NCBI RefSeq assembly: GCF_004403185.1
Contig: NZ_SOHJ01000013.1
Location: 90,245-154,244 of the forward strand
Source: Cryobacterium suzukii
GTDB taxonomy: Bacteria; Actinomycetota; Actinomycetes; Actinomycetales; Microbacteriaceae
Direction of reading: 5' to 3'
DNA length: 64,000 nucleotides
In this document: positions 8,968 through 18,564 of the stretch, one piece after another
Numbering within the stretch: position 1 is the first letter of the stretch
Layout: every line of letters starts with the position of its first letter
Translations under genes and position numbers: made by a program
Notes under the pieces: model-generated
Databases searched by the model: none
The model's input: only the letters and a program-made list of their open reading frames with translations
Told to the model about the DNA's origin: nothing

Positions 8968-9396
8968 GTGCCAGACTCCAGCTCCCGCCCGAACACCTTT
9001 GGTCAGCTACCACCCAGTAAATGGCCGGGGGAGCGGCTCGGATTACCCCAGATCGGGCCCAGTTCCATCGGCCGTCCTGGGCGGCGACTGCTCGGCTTCG
9101 CCATTGATTGGGCGATCGCCATCGGGGTCTCCAGGGTCTTCTTCAACTATGACCCGGCCGCCAACCTGATCATTTTCGTCATTCTGCAGATCGTCTTCAT
9201 TCCCACGATCGGCGCCAGCATCGGCCATCGTTTGGTGGGACTACGGATCATTTCCATCCACGGCGGATGGGTCGGATTGTGGCGTCCCATTGTGCGTTCG
9301 GTGCTTCTTGGAATTGCGCTTCCCGCGCTCGTCTGGGATTCTGACCAGCGCGGGTTCCACGACAAAATTGCGGGAACAGCTCTCATTCGCCGATAG
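8968..9396 (+). CDS. RDD family membrane protein, 142 aa
   Basis: Small integral membrane protein of the RDD family, named for conserved Arg and Asp residues; no biochemical role is established for most members. The N-terminal 40 residues are Pro/Ser-rich and soluble. GRPGRRLLGFAIDWAIAIG follows with the RDD-type Arg and Asp in the first membrane segment. A second segment is LIIFVILQIVFIPT and a third VLLGIALPALVW, and the protein ends WDSDQRGFHDKIAGTALI, a typical RDD C-terminus. GTG start 8968 is supported by a TAGACT box 6 nt upstream. It is divergent from glnA1 with a GlnR operator between them, so a link to nitrogen control is possible but unproven. Confidence 0.85.
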   Translation: MPDSSSRPNTFGQLPPSKWPGERLGLPQIGPSSIGRPGRRLLGFAIDWAIAIGVSRVFFNYDPAANLIIFVILQIVFIPTIGASIGHRLVGLRIISIHGGWVGLWRPIVRSVLLGIALPALVWDSDQRGFHDKIAGTALIRR

Positions 9397-9419
9397 GGGA
9401 ACGACGTATGGCGGACGAT

Positions 9420-9450
9420 GAAGGGCCGGGCGCACAGCGCCCGGCCCTTC
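9420..9450. terminator. Terminator between the RDD gene and the DUF4191 gene
   Basis: Perfect 14-bp inverted repeat (arms 9420-9433 and 9437-9450), 3-base loop, followed on the plus strand by ATTTATTTGTT. It lies between two convergent genes. Confidence 0.85.
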
Positions 9451-9465
9451 ATTTATTTGTTGCTA

Positions 9466-10173
9466 CTAGCCGCGCTGCGGGCGTGCTTTCATCGGGTCAA
9501 CGCCCTTGGGGATGGGCAGTTTCGTACCCATCGAGTTGAGACGGTTGTTAACGGCGAGAACCTCGGCCTTGGTCAGGGTGGGCTTGATCCGAGTCAGGCG
9601 ACGAGCAAGCTTGTGCAGCGGCACGGCATCCGCGTCGGGGCCAACGGAGATCACGGTTACACCCACATTTCCGCCGATGCGCACGATCTTGCGCTTTTCT
9701 TCCTCGAGCATGCGCGCAGTGCGCGTTTTCGGACCCTCGCTGATCAACACGACACCGCCGCGGCCGACGGCGCGATAGATCGCATCCTGCGTCTTGCCGT
9801 TGACGGCTACCGGCATCTCGCTGCCGACCCAACCGCGCTTCAGCGAGCTGCGCAGCACGGCGCCGACGGCGCCGGGCTGACCCTCAATCTGCGAATACGC
9901 TGCCTTTTCTGCGCGTCGACCCAGAATGATCAGCATCGCCAATATGCCGGCGAGCACACCGGCGACGATCCAGAGCACCATGGTGAAGACGTTGCTGCCG
10001 GGAATCAACAAGGCCAGGGCCAGGCTGATCAGAACGGGTATGAGGAAGGCCAAAACCAGAATCCAAACGATGTTCGAGTCGTAGCGCCTCGTCATCTGGA
10101 AAACCTGCCACATTTGCTTCAAGCGGCCGGGCTGTTTTGGTTTTTTGGGGGTCTTTTCCTTGCTGCGTGCCAT
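9466..10173 (-). CDS. DUF4191 membrane protein, 235 aa
   Basis: Conserved actinobacterial membrane protein of unknown function, commonly found beside lipA/lipB as here. It has a basic N-terminus (MARSKEKTPKKPKQPGRLK) and two adjacent membrane segments at about residues 37-58 and 66-85. A cytoplasmic domain of about 145 residues follows, with RGWVGSEMPVAVNGKTQDA and VGRGGVVLISEG. ATG 10173 is preceded by TAGTCT at 7 nt and no ribosome site, so probably leaderless. The neighbourhood suggests, but does not show, a link with lipoate metabolism. Stop 16 bp past the shared terminator hairpin. Confidence 0.88.
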   Translation of the reverse strand: MARSKEKTPKKPKQPGRLKQMWQVFQMTRRYDSNIVWILVLAFLIPVLISLALALLIPGSNVFTMVLWIVAGVLAGILAMLIILGRRAEKAAYSQIEGQPGAVGAVLRSSLKRGWVGSEMPVAVNGKTQDAIYRAVGRGGVVLISEGPKTRTARMLEEEKRKIVRIGGNVGVTVISVGPDADAVPLHKLARRLTRIKPTLTKAEVLAVNNRLNSMGTKLPIPKGVDPMKARPQRG

Positions 10174-10180
10174 GGGTATA

Positions 10181-10186
10181 AGACTA
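10181..10186 (-). promoter_or_regulatory. -10 box of the DUF4191 gene (leaderless)
   Basis: TAGTCT on the minus strand, 7 nt before the ATG at 10173. Confidence 0.45.
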
Positions 10187-10220
10187 CCTAGTCACTCGAA
10201 TGCCGCATGACCGAATTTGG

Positions 10221-11210
10221 TCACGACACTGCTTGGGCAAACCCGAGCTGGGCATCCGCCAGCTGGCGCAGTTCGGCGGGAATCTCCCGACCGGTCGCAA
10301 CCATGGACTGGGCCCACAGTCGACCGGCACGATAGGAAGAGCGCACGAGCGGGCCAGAGAGAACGCCGAGAAAGCCGATCTCCTTGGCTTCCTCGTTGAG
10401 CTCGACGAACTCCTCAGGGCGCACCCAGCGCGCGACCGGCAGGTGCCGGGCGCTCGGGCGCAGGTACTGCGTAATGGTGATGATGTCGGTGCCGGCCTCG
10501 TGCAGGTCGTGCAGCGCCTGGGTGATCTCAGCTCGTTCCTCACCCATACCGAGGATGAGGTTGGATTTGGTGATCAGTCCGGCGTTGCGTCCCTGTGTGA
10601 GCACGTCGAGCGACCGGTCGTACCGAAACGCCGGGCGGATCCGCTTGAAGATGCGCGGCACGGTCTCGACGTTGTGGGCAAAGACCTCCGGCTTGGCGTC
10701 AAACACCTGGGCCAGGTGCTCCGGATTGCCGGAGAAGTCCGGCACGAGAATCTCGACACCGGTGCCAGGGCTCTGCTGGTGAATCTGCCGAATGGTTTCG
10801 GCGTAGAGCCAGGCCCCCTCATCGGGGAGGTCGTCGCGGGCGACGCCGGTCACGGTGGCATATCTCAGGTTCATCGTGACAACGGATTCGCCGACGCGAC
10901 GCGGTTCGTCGGTGTCGTAGTCGGCCGGTTTTCCGGTATCGATCTGGCAGAAGTCACACCGTCTCGTGCACTGTGAGCCACCGATCAGGAAGGTCGCTTC
11001 TCGGTCTTCCCAGCATTCAAAGATGTTCGGGCACCCCGCTTCCTGGCACACGGTGTGCAGATTTTCGCTCTTGACCAGGCTTTGCAGTTTCTGATACTCC
11101 GGCCCCATCCTGGCGACCGTCTTGATCCAGGAGGGCTTGCGTTCTATCGGCGTCTCCGCGTTGCGAATTTCCAATCGCAACAGTTTGCGGCCTTCGGGTA
11201 CTGCGCTCAT
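10221..11210 (-). CDS. lipA: Lipoyl synthase
   Basis: Radical SAM enzyme that inserts two sulfurs into protein-bound octanoyl groups to make lipoyl cofactor, 329 aa. Both iron-sulfur clusters are readable: the auxiliary-cluster cysteines in [15 protein letters not shown], and the radical [14 protein letters not shown]. The C-terminal RSSYRAG supplies the conserved Ser ligand. ATG 11210 overlaps the lipB stop by 4 bp (translational coupling), matching the order of the pathway. The products are needed by SucB, encoded nearby. Confidence 0.97.
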   Translation of the reverse strand: MSAVPEGRKLLRLEIRNAETPIERKPSWIKTVARMGPEYQKLQSLVKSENLHTVCQEAGCPNIFECWEDREATFLIGGSQCTRRCDFCQIDTGKPADYDTDEPRRVGESVVTMNLRYATVTGVARDDLPDEGAWLYAETIRQIHQQSPGTGVEILVPDFSGNPEHLAQVFDAKPEVFAHNVETVPRIFKRIRPAFRYDRSLDVLTQGRNAGLITKSNLILGMGEERAEITQALHDLHEAGTDIITITQYLRPSARHLPVARWVRPEEFVELNEEAKEIGFLGVLSGPLVRSSYRAGRLWAQSMVATGREIPAELRQLADAQLGFAQAVS

Positions 11211-11887
11211 GCGTTCGTCCTGACGTTATCGAGGCTGGCAGAGATCGTGTTGGTGGGGTTCACACTCGCCGAGCGTTGAAAGGCGGCCGTGATGGGCGCA
11301 ATCAACTCGTCCGGGTCGACCGTGTCTCCAAGCACGCGCGACATGGTGGTCACACCGGCATCGCGAATGCCGCAGGCGATGATGCGCGAATAGGCTTCCA
11401 GCGAGTTACTGCAGTTGAGGGCGAAACCGTGCATTGTGACACCCTGGGCGACACGGATACCGATGGCGGCGATCTTGTCTTCACGGCCGGCTTCGCCGAC
11501 CCAGACGCCCGAGCGTCCGGCCACTCGCACGGCGTCAATACCGAACTCGATCAGAACCTCGATCAGAATGCCTTCGAGGGACCGAACGTAGCCGACGACG
11601 TCGACGGGTTCCTGGAGGTGCAGGATCGGGTAGCCGACCAATTGGCCGGGGCCGTGCCAGGTGATCTTGCCACCCCGGTCGACGTCGATGACCGGCGTGT
11701 CGTCGACGGGGCGTTCCTCCGGCAGGGTGCGTTTTCCGGCGGTGTACACGGCCGGATGCTCCAGAAGGAGAACGGTGTCCGGTCGCTCACGAGCGACGAC
11801 AGAACGATGGACTGCGCGTTGGAGCTCTAGGCCCTCAACATACGGCACGGAGTTGGCGCTTAGCCCCGCGACGACAAAGTCGAGCAT
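11207..11887 (-). CDS. lipB: Octanoyl-[ACP]:protein octanoyltransferase
   Basis: Transfers octanoyl groups from acyl carrier protein to lipoyl domains, the step before LipA. 226 aa. Family motifs: [28 protein letters not shown] (catalytic Lys), [15 protein letters not shown], and IIACGI with the catalytic Cys. ATG 11887 has a TAGACT box 6 nt upstream and no Shine-Dalgarno, so the lipBA operon probably begins with a leaderless mRNA. Divergent from the pseudokinase gene. Confidence 0.96.
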   Translation of the reverse strand: MLDFVVAGLSANSVPYVEGLELQRAVHRSVVARERPDTVLLLEHPAVYTAGKRTLPEERPVDDTPVIDVDRGGKITWHGPGQLVGYPILHLQEPVDVVGYVRSLEGILIEVLIEFGIDAVRVAGRSGVWVGEAGREDKIAAIGIRVAQGVTMHGFALNCSNSLEAYSRIIACGIRDAGVTTMSRVLGDTVDPDELIAPITAAFQRSASVNPTNTISASLDNVRTNA

Positions 11888-11893
11888 TTGCTT

Positions 11894-11899
11894 AGTCTA
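11894..11899 (-). promoter_or_regulatory. -10 box of lipB-lipA (leaderless)
   Basis: TAGACT on the minus strand, ending 6 nt before the lipB ATG. Confidence 0.5.
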
Positions 11900-11957
11900 G
11901 GGGCGCCGTGGGCAATCTGCGTGCACCGAGCACAGCGGGCGCGAGGTCAGGAAGCGA

Positions 11958-13931
11958 ATGCCTCGACTCCTCCACACCGGGACGGATCGCTGGCTCCGCA
12001 CTGATTCAAGGTGTGTGGGTCGGTCAGCGGGTTGTGTGCACGAACATGGTCCAGTGAGACGACGCGCTGAACGGTCCCCGACTTCGGTCGACGAAACACA
12101 GTATGAGTCCGTTCAGCGGGCCTCGCTTCAAGACAGCGACGATGCTGACGCTGATGCGAGCACTGTGGCATCGGTGCACACGGAGGGTGTCATTGCCGGA
12201 CACCGTGTAATCCGCCTGTTGGGCGCCGGGGACCGCGCCGTCGTGTACCTGGGACATTCCGGTGCCGGGAGCGTTGTTGCGCTCAAGGTCTTCCACGCCG
12301 CCACCGAGACGACAAGCGTTGAACTCGACATCGCCGTGATGACTTCGACGGCCGCACCAGGACTCGTGCGTCTGCTGGACGTCGCCCAAGTTAGCGATGG
12401 CCGCATCTGTCTGATTTTGGAACGGCTCGCTGGGGGATCCCTCGCCAAGTATCTGATCGAACACCCGTCCCTGTCGCCGGGCGAGGTCGTGACCCTGCTG
12501 GCACCGATCACTGTAGCCCTCAGCGCCATGCACACGGCCGGGTTCGCGCACGGCGGCGTCACTCAGTCAACGATTCTGCTGGATGCGAATGGCCGGGCGG
12601 TGCTCACCGGTTTTGGTGCTGTCTCGAACCTTACCGACGCGCCCCGCGACGCAATGCGGCGCCTGCGCGCCGATTACGAACGCTTGGCAATTGTAATGAT
12701 GGCTCTCTTCGAATCGGTCGCAAAAACGGACCCGCACCGCGAGAGCGGTGCCGAACTGATGCGACGATTTCAGGCTGCCATCAGTCCCGCATTAGCTCCA
12801 GTACGTCCAGATCAGGCAGCTGCCGCCGCACACCCTGGTTCGGTCCTCGGCAGACTCGAGTACGATCTTTTTGATTGGGCCGACGCTGAACCACTTCACG
12901 GCTTTCAACCCGACGACCGACGGGACGTTCAGACAGTCACAGAGAACACTGCCGCTGTCAAACCGGAAGCCGCGCGGGTCAACGGGGTTCAGCTCCGCCG
13001 CAGCGCTCTCCAAACAGACCCGGCCGGATCGCGGGCTTCCGACGACAACAACTTTCGCGATAAAGTACGCGCCGACCAAATAAACGGCAAGGTCGCCAAC
13101 GAAGTAAATCCACAGCCAAACTTCCCCGACCAAATCGACGACGACCTCGTGGACGGCTTCGACGAGAGGTTCGACGACACGCCGCCGCGCCTTCATTTTG
13201 CCACCGGTGGCGGTGTCCTCGGCAGTCTCTTCGGTCGGAGCACCATCCTCGTACGTGCACTACAGCCGCGAGCACGCCGCGGTCGGGTGATCGAGAGTGT
13301 TGTCGAGTCTCTGGTCGACTCGCATCCGCTCAACTACGCGGGGCATGCACTGCGGAAACGACTGCACGGGCATCAGCGCCCCCTGCTGGTGGCCGCCATC
13401 GCAGGCGCCAGCATCCTCCTACTCGCCCTGACTCTGTTCCCCGTCTCGGGCCGTGCCGGTGAAACCGGGCCACCGCATACTTCGGGCACAGACGGTGCTG
13501 CACGTGTCAACGACACCCCAGAGTCCACCGACCGTCCGACAACACCGGCCGGTGTACCAGCGAATGCCGCGGGCTCCACCAACCAGGCGGCAATAGCGGG
13601 GGATGACCCGGTAGCGGCCGTGCTGGCCCTACTCGAGCGCCGGGCCGCGTGCCTGGCCACCGCGTCCCTGGTCTGCCTGGTCGACGTGGACCAGACCGGG
13701 TCGGCCATGCTGGCTTCAGACAGCTACGACGCCCGTGAGCGGCAGCAGGGCCTGTCGGGCCGGGATATCGCCGACTATTCGGGCTACTTGCCGTCACTTG
13801 CTGAACGCAGCGGCGACCTCGCCGTCGTCGCATTGACCCCGGCGCCCGGGCAACAAAAAAACCAGCCGGCCTCGATCCTTGTGGTCAAGGGCGAGCACGG
13901 CTGGCGTCTTCGTGAGATTTTCGACTACTGA
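11958..13931 (+). CDS. Membrane-anchored Ser/Thr pseudokinase-like protein
   Basis: 657 aa. A divergent Hanks-type kinase fold spans about residues 78-270: glycine loop LLGAGDRAVVYLG (87-99), VALKVF with Lys110, and the C-helix/hinge segment LILERLAGGSLAKYL. The catalytic HRD is replaced by HGG (198-200), and the metal-binding DFG by GFG (218-220). The catalytic Asp, its Asn partner and the Mg ligand are therefore absent, and phosphotransfer is unlikely. A disordered linker of about 200 residues and one membrane segment near 475-495 follow. The outer domain is about 100 residues with two cysteines (RAACLATASLVCLV). ATG 11958 follows AGGA at 5 nt; in-frame GTG codons at 12015, 12036 and 12054 are alternatives. 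Family (kinase-like) secure; role unknown. Confidence 0.8.
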   Translation: MPRLLHTGTDRWLRTDSRCVGRSAGCVHEHGPVRRRAERSPTSVDETQYESVQRASLQDSDDADADASTVASVHTEGVIAGHRVIRLLGAGDRAVVYLGHSGAGSVVALKVFHAATETTSVELDIAVMTSTAAPGLVRLLDVAQVSDGRICLILERLAGGSLAKYLIEHPSLSPGEVVTLLAPITVALSAMHTAGFAHGGVTQSTILLDANGRAVLTGFGAVSNLTDAPRDAMRRLRADYERLAIVMMALFESVAKTDPHRESGAELMRRFQAAISPALAPVRPDQAAAAAHPGSVLGRLEYDLFDWADAEPLHGFQPDDRRDVQTVTENTAAVKPEAARVNGVQLRRSALQTDPAGSRASDDNNFRDKVRADQINGKVANEVNPQPNFPDQIDDDLVDGFDERFDDTPPRLHFATGGGVLGSLFGRSTILVRALQPRARRGRVIESVVESLVDSHPLNYAGHALRKRLHGHQRPLLVAAIAGASILLLALTLFPVSGRAGETGPPHTSGTDGAARVNDTPESTDRPTTPAGVPANAAGSTNQAAIAGDDPVAAVLALLERRAACLATASLVCLVDVDQTGSAMLASDSYDARERQQGLSGRDIADYSGYLPSLAERSGDLAVVALTPAPGQQKNQPASILVVKGEHGWRLREIFDY

Positions 13932-13976
13932 ACTGCACCAAAACCGCGGGTGGTCCAGAGCCGAAAGTTCGAGCTG

Positions 13977-15392
13977 TTAGATGCCGAGGTTGCCCTCGAA
14001 TGCACCAGCCTCGAGCCGCGCCTTCATCGTAGTGAGGAAGCGGGCTGCATCCGCACCGTCGATGATGCGGTGGTCGTAGGACAGTGCCAGGTACACGCTC
14101 GATCGGATCGCGATCGAATCAAGGCCGTCGTTGGTGACGACAAGCGGTTTCTTGTAGACGATTCCGGTACCAAGAATGGCGCTCTGCGGCAGGAACACAA
14201 CGGGCGTGTCGAACAGGGCACCACGCGAACCCGTGTTGGTCAGCGTGAACGTTCCACCACTCAGTTCGTCGGGCTTGAGCTTGTTATCCCGCGTGCGAGC
14301 GGCGAGGTCCGCGATTTGAGCGGCAAAACCGGCCAGGTCGAGTTCCCCGGCGTTGCGCACGACCGGCGTCAGGAGACCACGCTCGGTATCAACGGCAATG
14401 CTGATGTTTTCCTGGGCCGGGTACACGATCGTGTCGCCGTCGATCGTGGCGTTCACGATCGGGATGGCACGAAGCGCCTCGGCGGCAGCCAGAGCGAAGA
14501 ACGGCAGGAAGGAGAGCTTGTTGCCGGTCTTCTCGGCAAATGCTCCCTTGACCCGATCGCGGAGCAGCGCTACGCGAGTGACATCGACCTCGACCACTGT
14601 CGTGAGCTGAGCGGATGACTGCATCGAGATGACAGCACGCTCGGCGACAACCTTGCGTAGGCGGGACATCGGCTGGGTCGTTCCGCGAAGCGGTGAGATC
14701 TCGATGACCGGCGCCGCTACGGCAGTGCCGACAGCGGAAGCGGCCTGAACGATGTCCTCCTTGCGGATGCGTCCGCCCACGCCGGTGCCGCTGATCGTCG
14801 ACAGGTCAACGCCGGCCTCGTTCGCCAGCTTGCGCACGATCGGTGTGACGTAACCGCTGGTTCCGGCGTGCGAGCCTCGGGTCGCCGGGGCAGCAGCAGC
14901 GGGTGCCTGGACAGCAGGAGCGGGCGCCGGCGCAGCGACCGGCGCCGCTGCGACGGGTGCCGGGGTAGCGACCGGCGCGGCTGCGACGGGTGCCGGGGTG
15001 GGGGCAACGGGCTCGGGTGCTTCTACGGAAGCAGGTACTTCGGAAGCGGGTGCTTCAGCAGCGGGTGCTTCAGCAGCGGGTGCTTCAGCAGCGGGTGCTT
15101 CAGCAGCCGGTGCCTCAGCAGCCGGTTCCTCAGCGGCGGGCGCCGCTGCGCCGGAGCCATCGCCGATCGTGACGAGCGGGGTTCCGACCTCGACAGTCTC
15201 GTCTTCCTGCACCAAAATGGCTTCGATGATGCCGGCGACCGGGGACGGAATTTCCGTGTCCACCTTGTCGGTCGATACCTCGAGCAACGGCTCGTCGACC
15301 TCCACGCGGTCGCCCACGTTCTTGAGCCAGCGGGTGACCGTGCCCTCTGTAACACTCTCTCCGAGTGCCGGGAGGCTGACGGATTCGCTCAT
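13977..15392 (-). CDS. sucB: 2-oxoglutarate dehydrogenase E2 (dihydrolipoyl succinyltransferase)
   Basis: E2 core of a 2-oxo acid dehydrogenase complex, 471 aa. Domain order: one lipoyl domain (residues 1-78, with lipoyl Lys in [13 protein letters not shown]), then an Ala/Pro/Glu-rich swinging linker (about 80-170) containing AEAPA repeats. A peripheral-subunit-binding domain follows ([17 protein letters not shown] ... GRIRKEDI), and then the catalytic acyltransferase domain ending in [15 protein letters not shown] (HxxxDG). The best fit is SucB, but substrate (2-oxoglutarate against pyruvate) is inferred from similarity only; E1 is not in the window. ATG 15392 has an AAGGAGA ribosome site. 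lpdA (E3) lies 62 bp upstream on the same strand, and lipB/lipA, which supply its cofactor, are nearby. Confidence 0.9.
   Translation of the reverse strand: MSESVSLPALGESVTEGTVTRWLKNVGDRVEVDEPLLEVSTDKVDTEIPSPVAGIIEAILVQEDETVEVGTPLVTIGDGSGAAAPAAEEPAAEAPAAEAPAAEAPAAEAPAAEAPASEVPASVEAPEPVAPTPAPVAAAPVATPAPVAAAPVAAPAPAPAVQAPAAAAPATRGSHAGTSGYVTPIVRKLANEAGVDLSTISGTGVGGRIRKEDIVQAASAVGTAVAAPVIEISPLRGTTQPMSRLRKVVAERAVISMQSSAQLTTVVEVDVTRVALLRDRVKGAFAEKTGNKLSFLPFFALAAAEALRAIPIVNATIDGDTIVYPAQENISIAVDTERGLLTPVVRNAGELDLAGFAAQIADLAARTRDNKLKPDELSGGTFTLTNTGSRGALFDTPVVFLPQSAILGTGIVYKKPLVVTNDGLDSIAIRSSVYLALSYDHRIIDGADAARFLTTMKARLEAGAFEGNLGI
15046..15135. repeat. Six 15-bp tandem repeats in the sucB linker
   Basis: Unit GCGGGTGCTTCAGCA (plus strand) repeats four times exactly (15046-15105) and twice with changes (15106-15135). 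It encodes the A-E-A-P-A units of the flexible linker. Likely to vary in copy number between strains without disturbing the frame. Confidence 0.9.
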
Positions 15393-15454
15393 GCGTATGT
15401 CTCCTTCAAAACCGTTTACTTGTCTAAAAATTGGATGAAAATGGTTGGAACCGA

Positions 15455-16828
15455 CTACATCGCGTGAAGCGGCTTGCCGGCAAGCGCCAGGAACGCCTCA
15501 CCCATCGCTTCATTTTGTGTCGGGTGCGCGTGCAGGAACGGTGCGATGTCCTCCGGGTACGCTTCCCAGTTCACCACGAGCTGACCTTCACCGATGAGCT
15601 CACCAACGCGGGCACCGATCATGTGGATTCCCACAATGGGGCCGTCCTTGACCCGCACCAGCTTGACCGAACCGGCCGTGCCGAGGATCGAACTCTTGCC
15701 GTTCCCGCCGAGGTTGTACTCGTAAGTAGAAATCTGGTCGGCACCGAACTTGTCGGCGGCTTTCGCTTCGCTGTATCCGACCGAAGCGACCTCTGGGTCG
15801 CAGTAGGTGACCTTAGGAATGTTCACGTCTTCGACGATGATCGGGTTCAATCCGGCGATTTCTTCGGCGACGAAGATGCCCTGCTGAAAACCGCGGTGGG
15901 CAAGCTGCAGGCCTGGCACGATGTCGCCCACGGCGTAGACGCCGGGGATGTTCGTGGCGAGGCGTTCGTCGGTGATGACGAATCCGCGATCCATGGTTAC
16001 GCCGACCTCGTCAAAGCCGAGACCAGCCGTGACCGGGCCACGCCCGACAGCCACCAGCAGCAGGTCGGCCTCAACGGTCGCGCCGTTCTCGAGAGTGACG
16101 ACAACGCCGGAGTCGGACTGGGTGACGCTCTGAAAGCGGATGCCCAGGGAATACTCGATGCCGCGCTTGCGGAACGCGCGCTCGAGCTGCTTGGAAATCG
16201 ACTCTTCCTCGTTGGGCACGAGGTGAGGCAGGGCCTCGATGATCGTGACGTCGGCTCCGAAGGACTTCCAGACGCTCGCGAATTCAACGCCGATGACGCC
16301 GCCGCCGAGCACGGCCACCTTTTTCGGCACGTAGTCCAGGGCGAGTGCGGTCTCGCTCGTGATGACACGGCCGCCGATCTCGAGCCCTGGCAGCGAGCGG
16401 GAATAGGAACCAGTGGCCAGGATCACGTTCTTGCCGACGATCAGGTCGTCACCGACCTGAACGGTCGTCGGGGAGACCAGGTGACCTTCGCCCTCGATCA
16501 CCGTGATACCGCGCGCTTTGACCAGGCCCTGCAGCCCCTTGTACTTGCTCGCCACGATGCCCTCGCGGAACGCGGTGACGGCCGCAATGTCGATACCCTC
16601 AAACGCGGTCTTGACGCCGTATTTGGCGGCTTCCCGGCTGACGTCGGCGACCTCGGCCGAGTGCAGGAGGGCCTTGGTCGGAATGCATCCGACGTGCAGG
16701 CAAGTGCCGCCGAGTTTGCCTTTCTCGATCAGACCAACGGTGAATCCCAGCTGCACGGCACGCAGCGCTGCTGCATATCCACCGCTTCCGCCACCGAGAA
16801 CGACAATGTCAAAATTCTGTTCCGACAC
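15455..16828 (-). CDS. lpdA: Dihydrolipoyl dehydrogenase (E3)
   Basis: FAD flavoprotein that reoxidises dihydrolipoamide with NAD, 457 aa. Motifs: FAD loop [16 protein letters not shown], redox disulfide [19 protein letters not shown] loop [17 protein letters not shown], second FAD motif VYAVGDI, and the C-terminal catalytic [14 protein letters not shown]. The start is GTG 16828, with GGGAG 7 nt upstream. It is followed by sucB on the same strand, so E3 and E2 of the 2-oxo acid dehydrogenase are probably coexpressed. Confidence 0.96.
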   Translation of the reverse strand: MSEQNFDIVVLGGGSGGYAAALRAVQLGFTVGLIEKGKLGGTCLHVGCIPTKALLHSAEVADVSREAAKYGVKTAFEGIDIAAVTAFREGIVASKYKGLQGLVKARGITVIEGEGHLVSPTTVQVGDDLIVGKNVILATGSYSRSLPGLEIGGRVITSETALALDYVPKKVAVLGGGVIGVEFASVWKSFGADVTIIEALPHLVPNEEESISKQLERAFRKRGIEYSLGIRFQSVTQSDSGVVVTLENGATVEADLLLVAVGRGPVTAGLGFDEVGVTMDRGFVITDERLATNIPGVYAVGDIVPGLQLAHRGFQQGIFVAEEIAGLNPIIVEDVNIPKVTYCDPEVASVGYSEAKAADKFGADQISTYEYNLGGNGKSSILGTAGSVKLVRVKDGPIVGIHMIGARVGELIGEGQLVVNWEAYPEDIAPFLHAHPTQNEAMGEAFLALAGKPLHAM

Positions 16829-16863
16829 TCAGCTACTCCCTCGCGCATTACGCTTTGTCACGA

Positions 16864-16890
16864 CGGCCGACAGATTATGCTGATCGGCCG
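16864..16890. terminator. Hairpin between pepA and lpdA
   Basis: Inverted repeat CGGCCGA/TCGGCCG (16864-16870, 16884-16890) with an inner CAG/CTG pairing, 39 bp past the pepA stop. No strong U tract, so it is only a candidate terminator; it could equally lie in the lpdA leader. Confidence 0.4.
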
Positions 16891-16928
16891 CGTGGTTTGA
16901 CAAGCTTTTTCTTGCCCTTACGACTGTA

Positions 16929-18422
16929 CTACGGGCGTGAAAAGTCCTCGGCCAGTCGAAGAAGCGCCCGAACGGACACCCCGGTTGGTCCGACACCGGT
17001 GAATCCCCAACCCGATCCGGAATTCTGAGCCGGACCGGCAATGTCGAGGTGAGCCCACGGAATAGTCTGGCCAACCGGGTCTGTTCCGATGAATTCCCTC
17101 AAAAACACCCCGGCCAGGAGCATCCCGCCGGCCGTGCTGCCGATTTTCGCATTTGCGATGTCGGCGACGTCAGAATTGAGGGTTGCCCGCAATTCGTTCG
17201 GGAAAGGCATGGGCCAGGCCGTCTCACCGGTCGCGGCGCTGGCCGCCAGCACGTGCTGCACGAGAGTGTCATGTCCCATCGCGCCGAAATACCGGTTGCC
17301 GAGGGCCACGACAGCGGCACCGGTCAGGGTAGCGACGTCGATGATGGCGTCGGGGTGTTCTTCGCCCGCGGCGACGAGTCCGTCGGCGAGCACGAGGCGG
17401 CCTTCGGCATCCGTGTTAAGGACCTCAACAGTGCGTCCGCCCCGCATGCGCAGCACGTCGTTGGGGCGGATGGCCGATCCCGACGGCATGTTTTCGGCGA
17501 TACACATCCACGCGGTGATTCGTACGGGCAGTTGGAGCCGGGCAGCGGCCACCACTACCGCAAGGACTGTGGCGGCGCCGGTCATGTCGTACTTCATGCC
17601 CACCATCGATGCCGGCGGCTTGAGTGAGAGCCCGCCGGTGTCGAACGTGATGCCCTTGCCGACGAGGGCGAGGTGCTTGCCGGCACTGCTCGGGCTATAG
17701 CTGAGTTTGACCAGGCGCGGCGGGCGGGTGGAACCCGCACCGACGCCGGCAATGCCACCGAACCCGTCGGCTGCGAGCTGATGCTCATCCCAGACCGTCA
17801 CGTCAAGCGGCAGGCCACGTGCGGCGTCGACCGCCAGGTCGGCCAGCGAGGCCGGGTATAGGTCGAGCGGCGGCATGTTCACGAGGTCCTTCACCAGAGC
17901 AATCGCTTCGGCGCTGACCCGGGCGCGTTCCACAGCGGATGACGCCGGGGTCGTACTGTGCACGACAACGCTCCGGGCCGGCAGTTTGGCCGCAGCCAGC
18001 GAACTGTGCCGGTACGCCGTGTACGAGTAGCCACCGAGGGCCGCGCCCTCAAGTACAGCTTCGACTTGGTCGGCATCGTCCAGGGGGAGAGCGAAGGCCA
18101 CCGAGGCTGCACCGGTCAGCTGCCGTACGGCAGACCCGGCCGCGTGTCGAAGGGCCTCGGTGTTGAACACGCTACCAAGCCCGACGATGGCGATGCTGCG
18201 CGGCGTCCCGGCCGTGATTACCAGGCGCACCACCTCGTCACGTGCGCCGGTCACATTCAGGAGAGGCACCTGAGCCGTCACCGAGGCGATTAGAGCGTCA
18301 CCGAGCGTGGCATCCGCGAGTAACCGCACCCCGTCATCCGTTTGGAGCGAAGCAAAAATAAGGATATCGGCGGTGGAGCCCTGCGCGGACTCGGTGGACA
18401 GGGTCAGGGTGGGAACAGTCAT
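16929..18422 (-). CDS. pepA: Leucyl aminopeptidase (M17)
   Basis: Cytosolic dinuclear-metal aminopeptidase that trims N-terminal residues from peptides, 497 aa. The M17 hallmarks are present: GKGITFDTGGLSLKP (metal Lys/Asp), MKYDMTGAATVL, and NTDAEGRLVLADGL with the catalytic signature. The N-terminal macro-like domain spans about residues 1-170. A 15-codon upstream extension is rejected; ATG 18422 (MTVPTLTLS) has a TACCAT -10 at 6 nt, so probably leaderless. It is upstream of lpdA on the same strand with a 100-bp gap and a hairpin between them, so a common transcript is uncertain. Confidence 0.95.
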   Translation of the reverse strand: MTVPTLTLSTESAQGSTADILIFASLQTDDGVRLLADATLGDALIASVTAQVPLLNVTGARDEVVRLVITAGTPRSIAIVGLGSVFNTEALRHAAGSAVRQLTGAASVAFALPLDDADQVEAVLEGAALGGYSYTAYRHSSLAAAKLPARSVVVHSTTPASSAVERARVSAEAIALVKDLVNMPPLDLYPASLADLAVDAARGLPLDVTVWDEHQLAADGFGGIAGVGAGSTRPPRLVKLSYSPSSAGKHLALVGKGITFDTGGLSLKPPASMVGMKYDMTGAATVLAVVVAAARLQLPVRITAWMCIAENMPSGSAIRPNDVLRMRGGRTVEVLNTDAEGRLVLADGLVAAGEEHPDAIIDVATLTGAAVVALGNRYFGAMGHDTLVQHVLAASAATGETAWPMPFPNELRATLNSDVADIANAKIGSTAGGMLLAGVFLREFIGTDPVGQTIPWAHLDIAGPAQNSGSGWGFTGVGPTGVSVRALLRLAEDFSRP

Positions 18423-18428
18423 ACCTCG

Positions 18429-18434
18429 ATGGTA
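18429..18434 (-). promoter_or_regulatory. -10 box of pepA (leaderless)
   Basis: TACCAT on the minus strand, 6 nt before the pepA ATG. Confidence 0.4.
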
Positions 18435-18469
18435 TCCGTGGCGCCTCTGGCCACCTGCCCTGGCCACCA

Positions 18470-18506
18470 GCTCTGGGCTGTTCGCTCTGGGCTGTTCGCT
18501 CTGGGC
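18470..18506. repeat. 14-bp tandem repeat, 2.6 copies
   Basis: Unit GCTCTGGGCTGTTC at 18470-18483 and 18484-18497, then a partial third copy to 18506. It lies between the divergent pepA and PAC2 starts, outside both genes. Confidence 0.85.
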
Positions 18507-18552
18507 GCGATGGTGAAAGCCCTAAAAGACCGCACGATTGGGCGCCTCGGAT

Positions 18553-18558
18553 TAGAGT
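18553..18558 (+). promoter_or_regulatory. -10 box of the PAC2 gene (leaderless)
   Basis: TAGAGT, 6 nt before ATG 18565. An AAGGA sits directly against the ATG, too close to act as a ribosome site. Confidence 0.4.
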
Positions 18559-18564
18559 TAAGGA

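Noticed and set aside
10207-10222. TGACC...GGTCA palindrome near the lipA stop as a match to the dhaK operator
   Set aside because: It overlaps the end of lipA, is a short pairing of common sequence, and there is no shared function.
15431-16900. Long plus-strand open frame antisense to lpdA
   Set aside because: It mirrors the codon structure of lpdA on the other strand; no recognisable domain and low-complexity composition.
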